Part shown: positions 5,923 through 5,961 of the stretch, piece after piece
Layout of the letters: each line of letters starts with the position of its first letter
Position numbering within the stretch: the first letter of the stretch is position 1
From: Clostridiales bacterium
Lineage (GTDB): Bacteria; Bacillota; Clostridia; Oscillospirales; Oscillospiraceae
Reading direction: 5' to 3'
NCBI GenBank assembly: GCA_012516225.1
Contig: JAAYWX010000486.1
Coordinates: forward strand, 1-5,961
Length of the DNA: 5,961 nucleotides
Translations under genes and position numbers: made by a program
The notes under the pieces: model-generated
What the model was told of the DNA's origin: nothing
Seen by the model: only the letters and a program-made list of their open reading frames with translations
Databases searched by the model: none

Positions 5923-5961
5923 ATGTTTTTTGACGTACTAATGTTATTTTTTATGATTTCA
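5923..5961 (+). CDS. Start of a downstream gene (partial, hydrophobic N-terminus)
   Basis: An ATG at 5923 follows AAAGGGG (5906-5912) by 10 bases and lies downstream of a strong promoter. The 13 codons visible read MFFDVLMLFFMIS and run off the right edge. The hydrophobic run suggests a signal peptide or first membrane helix. It is outside the repeat-bounded block and has its own promoter, so it is probably unrelated to the catabolic operon. The family cannot be told. Confidence 0.6.
   Translation, partial: MFFDVLMLFFMIS

Overview
The window reads as chromosomal DNA of a low-GC Gram-positive anaerobe, most likely one of the Clostridia. The evidence is the AT-rich composition, A-rich codon choice (aaa, gaa, ata, tta), strong AGGAGG-type ribosome binding sites before nearly every gene, and the gene families present. 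No finer taxonomic placement can be supported from the sequence.

Layout, all on the + strand. (1) The 3' tail of an upstream gene (to about 50), followed at once by a strong intrinsic terminator. (2) A regulatory gap (about 142-306). (3) A GntR/FadR-type (FCD) transcription regulator with a TTG start (307-1017). (4) A 193-bp regulatory gap. (5) Four catabolic-looking genes: an AtuA-family (DUF1446) protein (1211-2575), its small DUF4387 partner (2578-2892), a YfcC/DcuC-type 12-13-helix carrier (3033-4445) and an M20 amidohydrolase of the AbgB/ACY1L2 type (4478-5653). (6) A second copy of the terminator region, then a strong extended -10 promoter and the first 13 codons of another gene (5923 onward).

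How the genes may work together: the carrier would import an organic acid, peptide or N-acyl/aminoacyl conjugate. The M20 enzyme would cleave its amide bond, and the AtuA/DUF4387 pair would act on a liberated acid or acyl product. The FCD regulator would sense a carboxylate-type ligand and control the set. The protein families are recognised from sequence; the substrate and the joint pathway are inference.

The most striking structural feature is that the whole regulator-plus-operon block is bracketed by two identical 112-bp direct repeats (30-141 and 5700-5811). Each carries the last six codons and stop of the upstream gene plus its terminator. The right copy is cut off from the body of that gene. 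This is the arrangement expected if a 5,670-bp cassette was inserted at, or duplicated around, the 3' end of a gene. No integrase or transposase lies inside the window.
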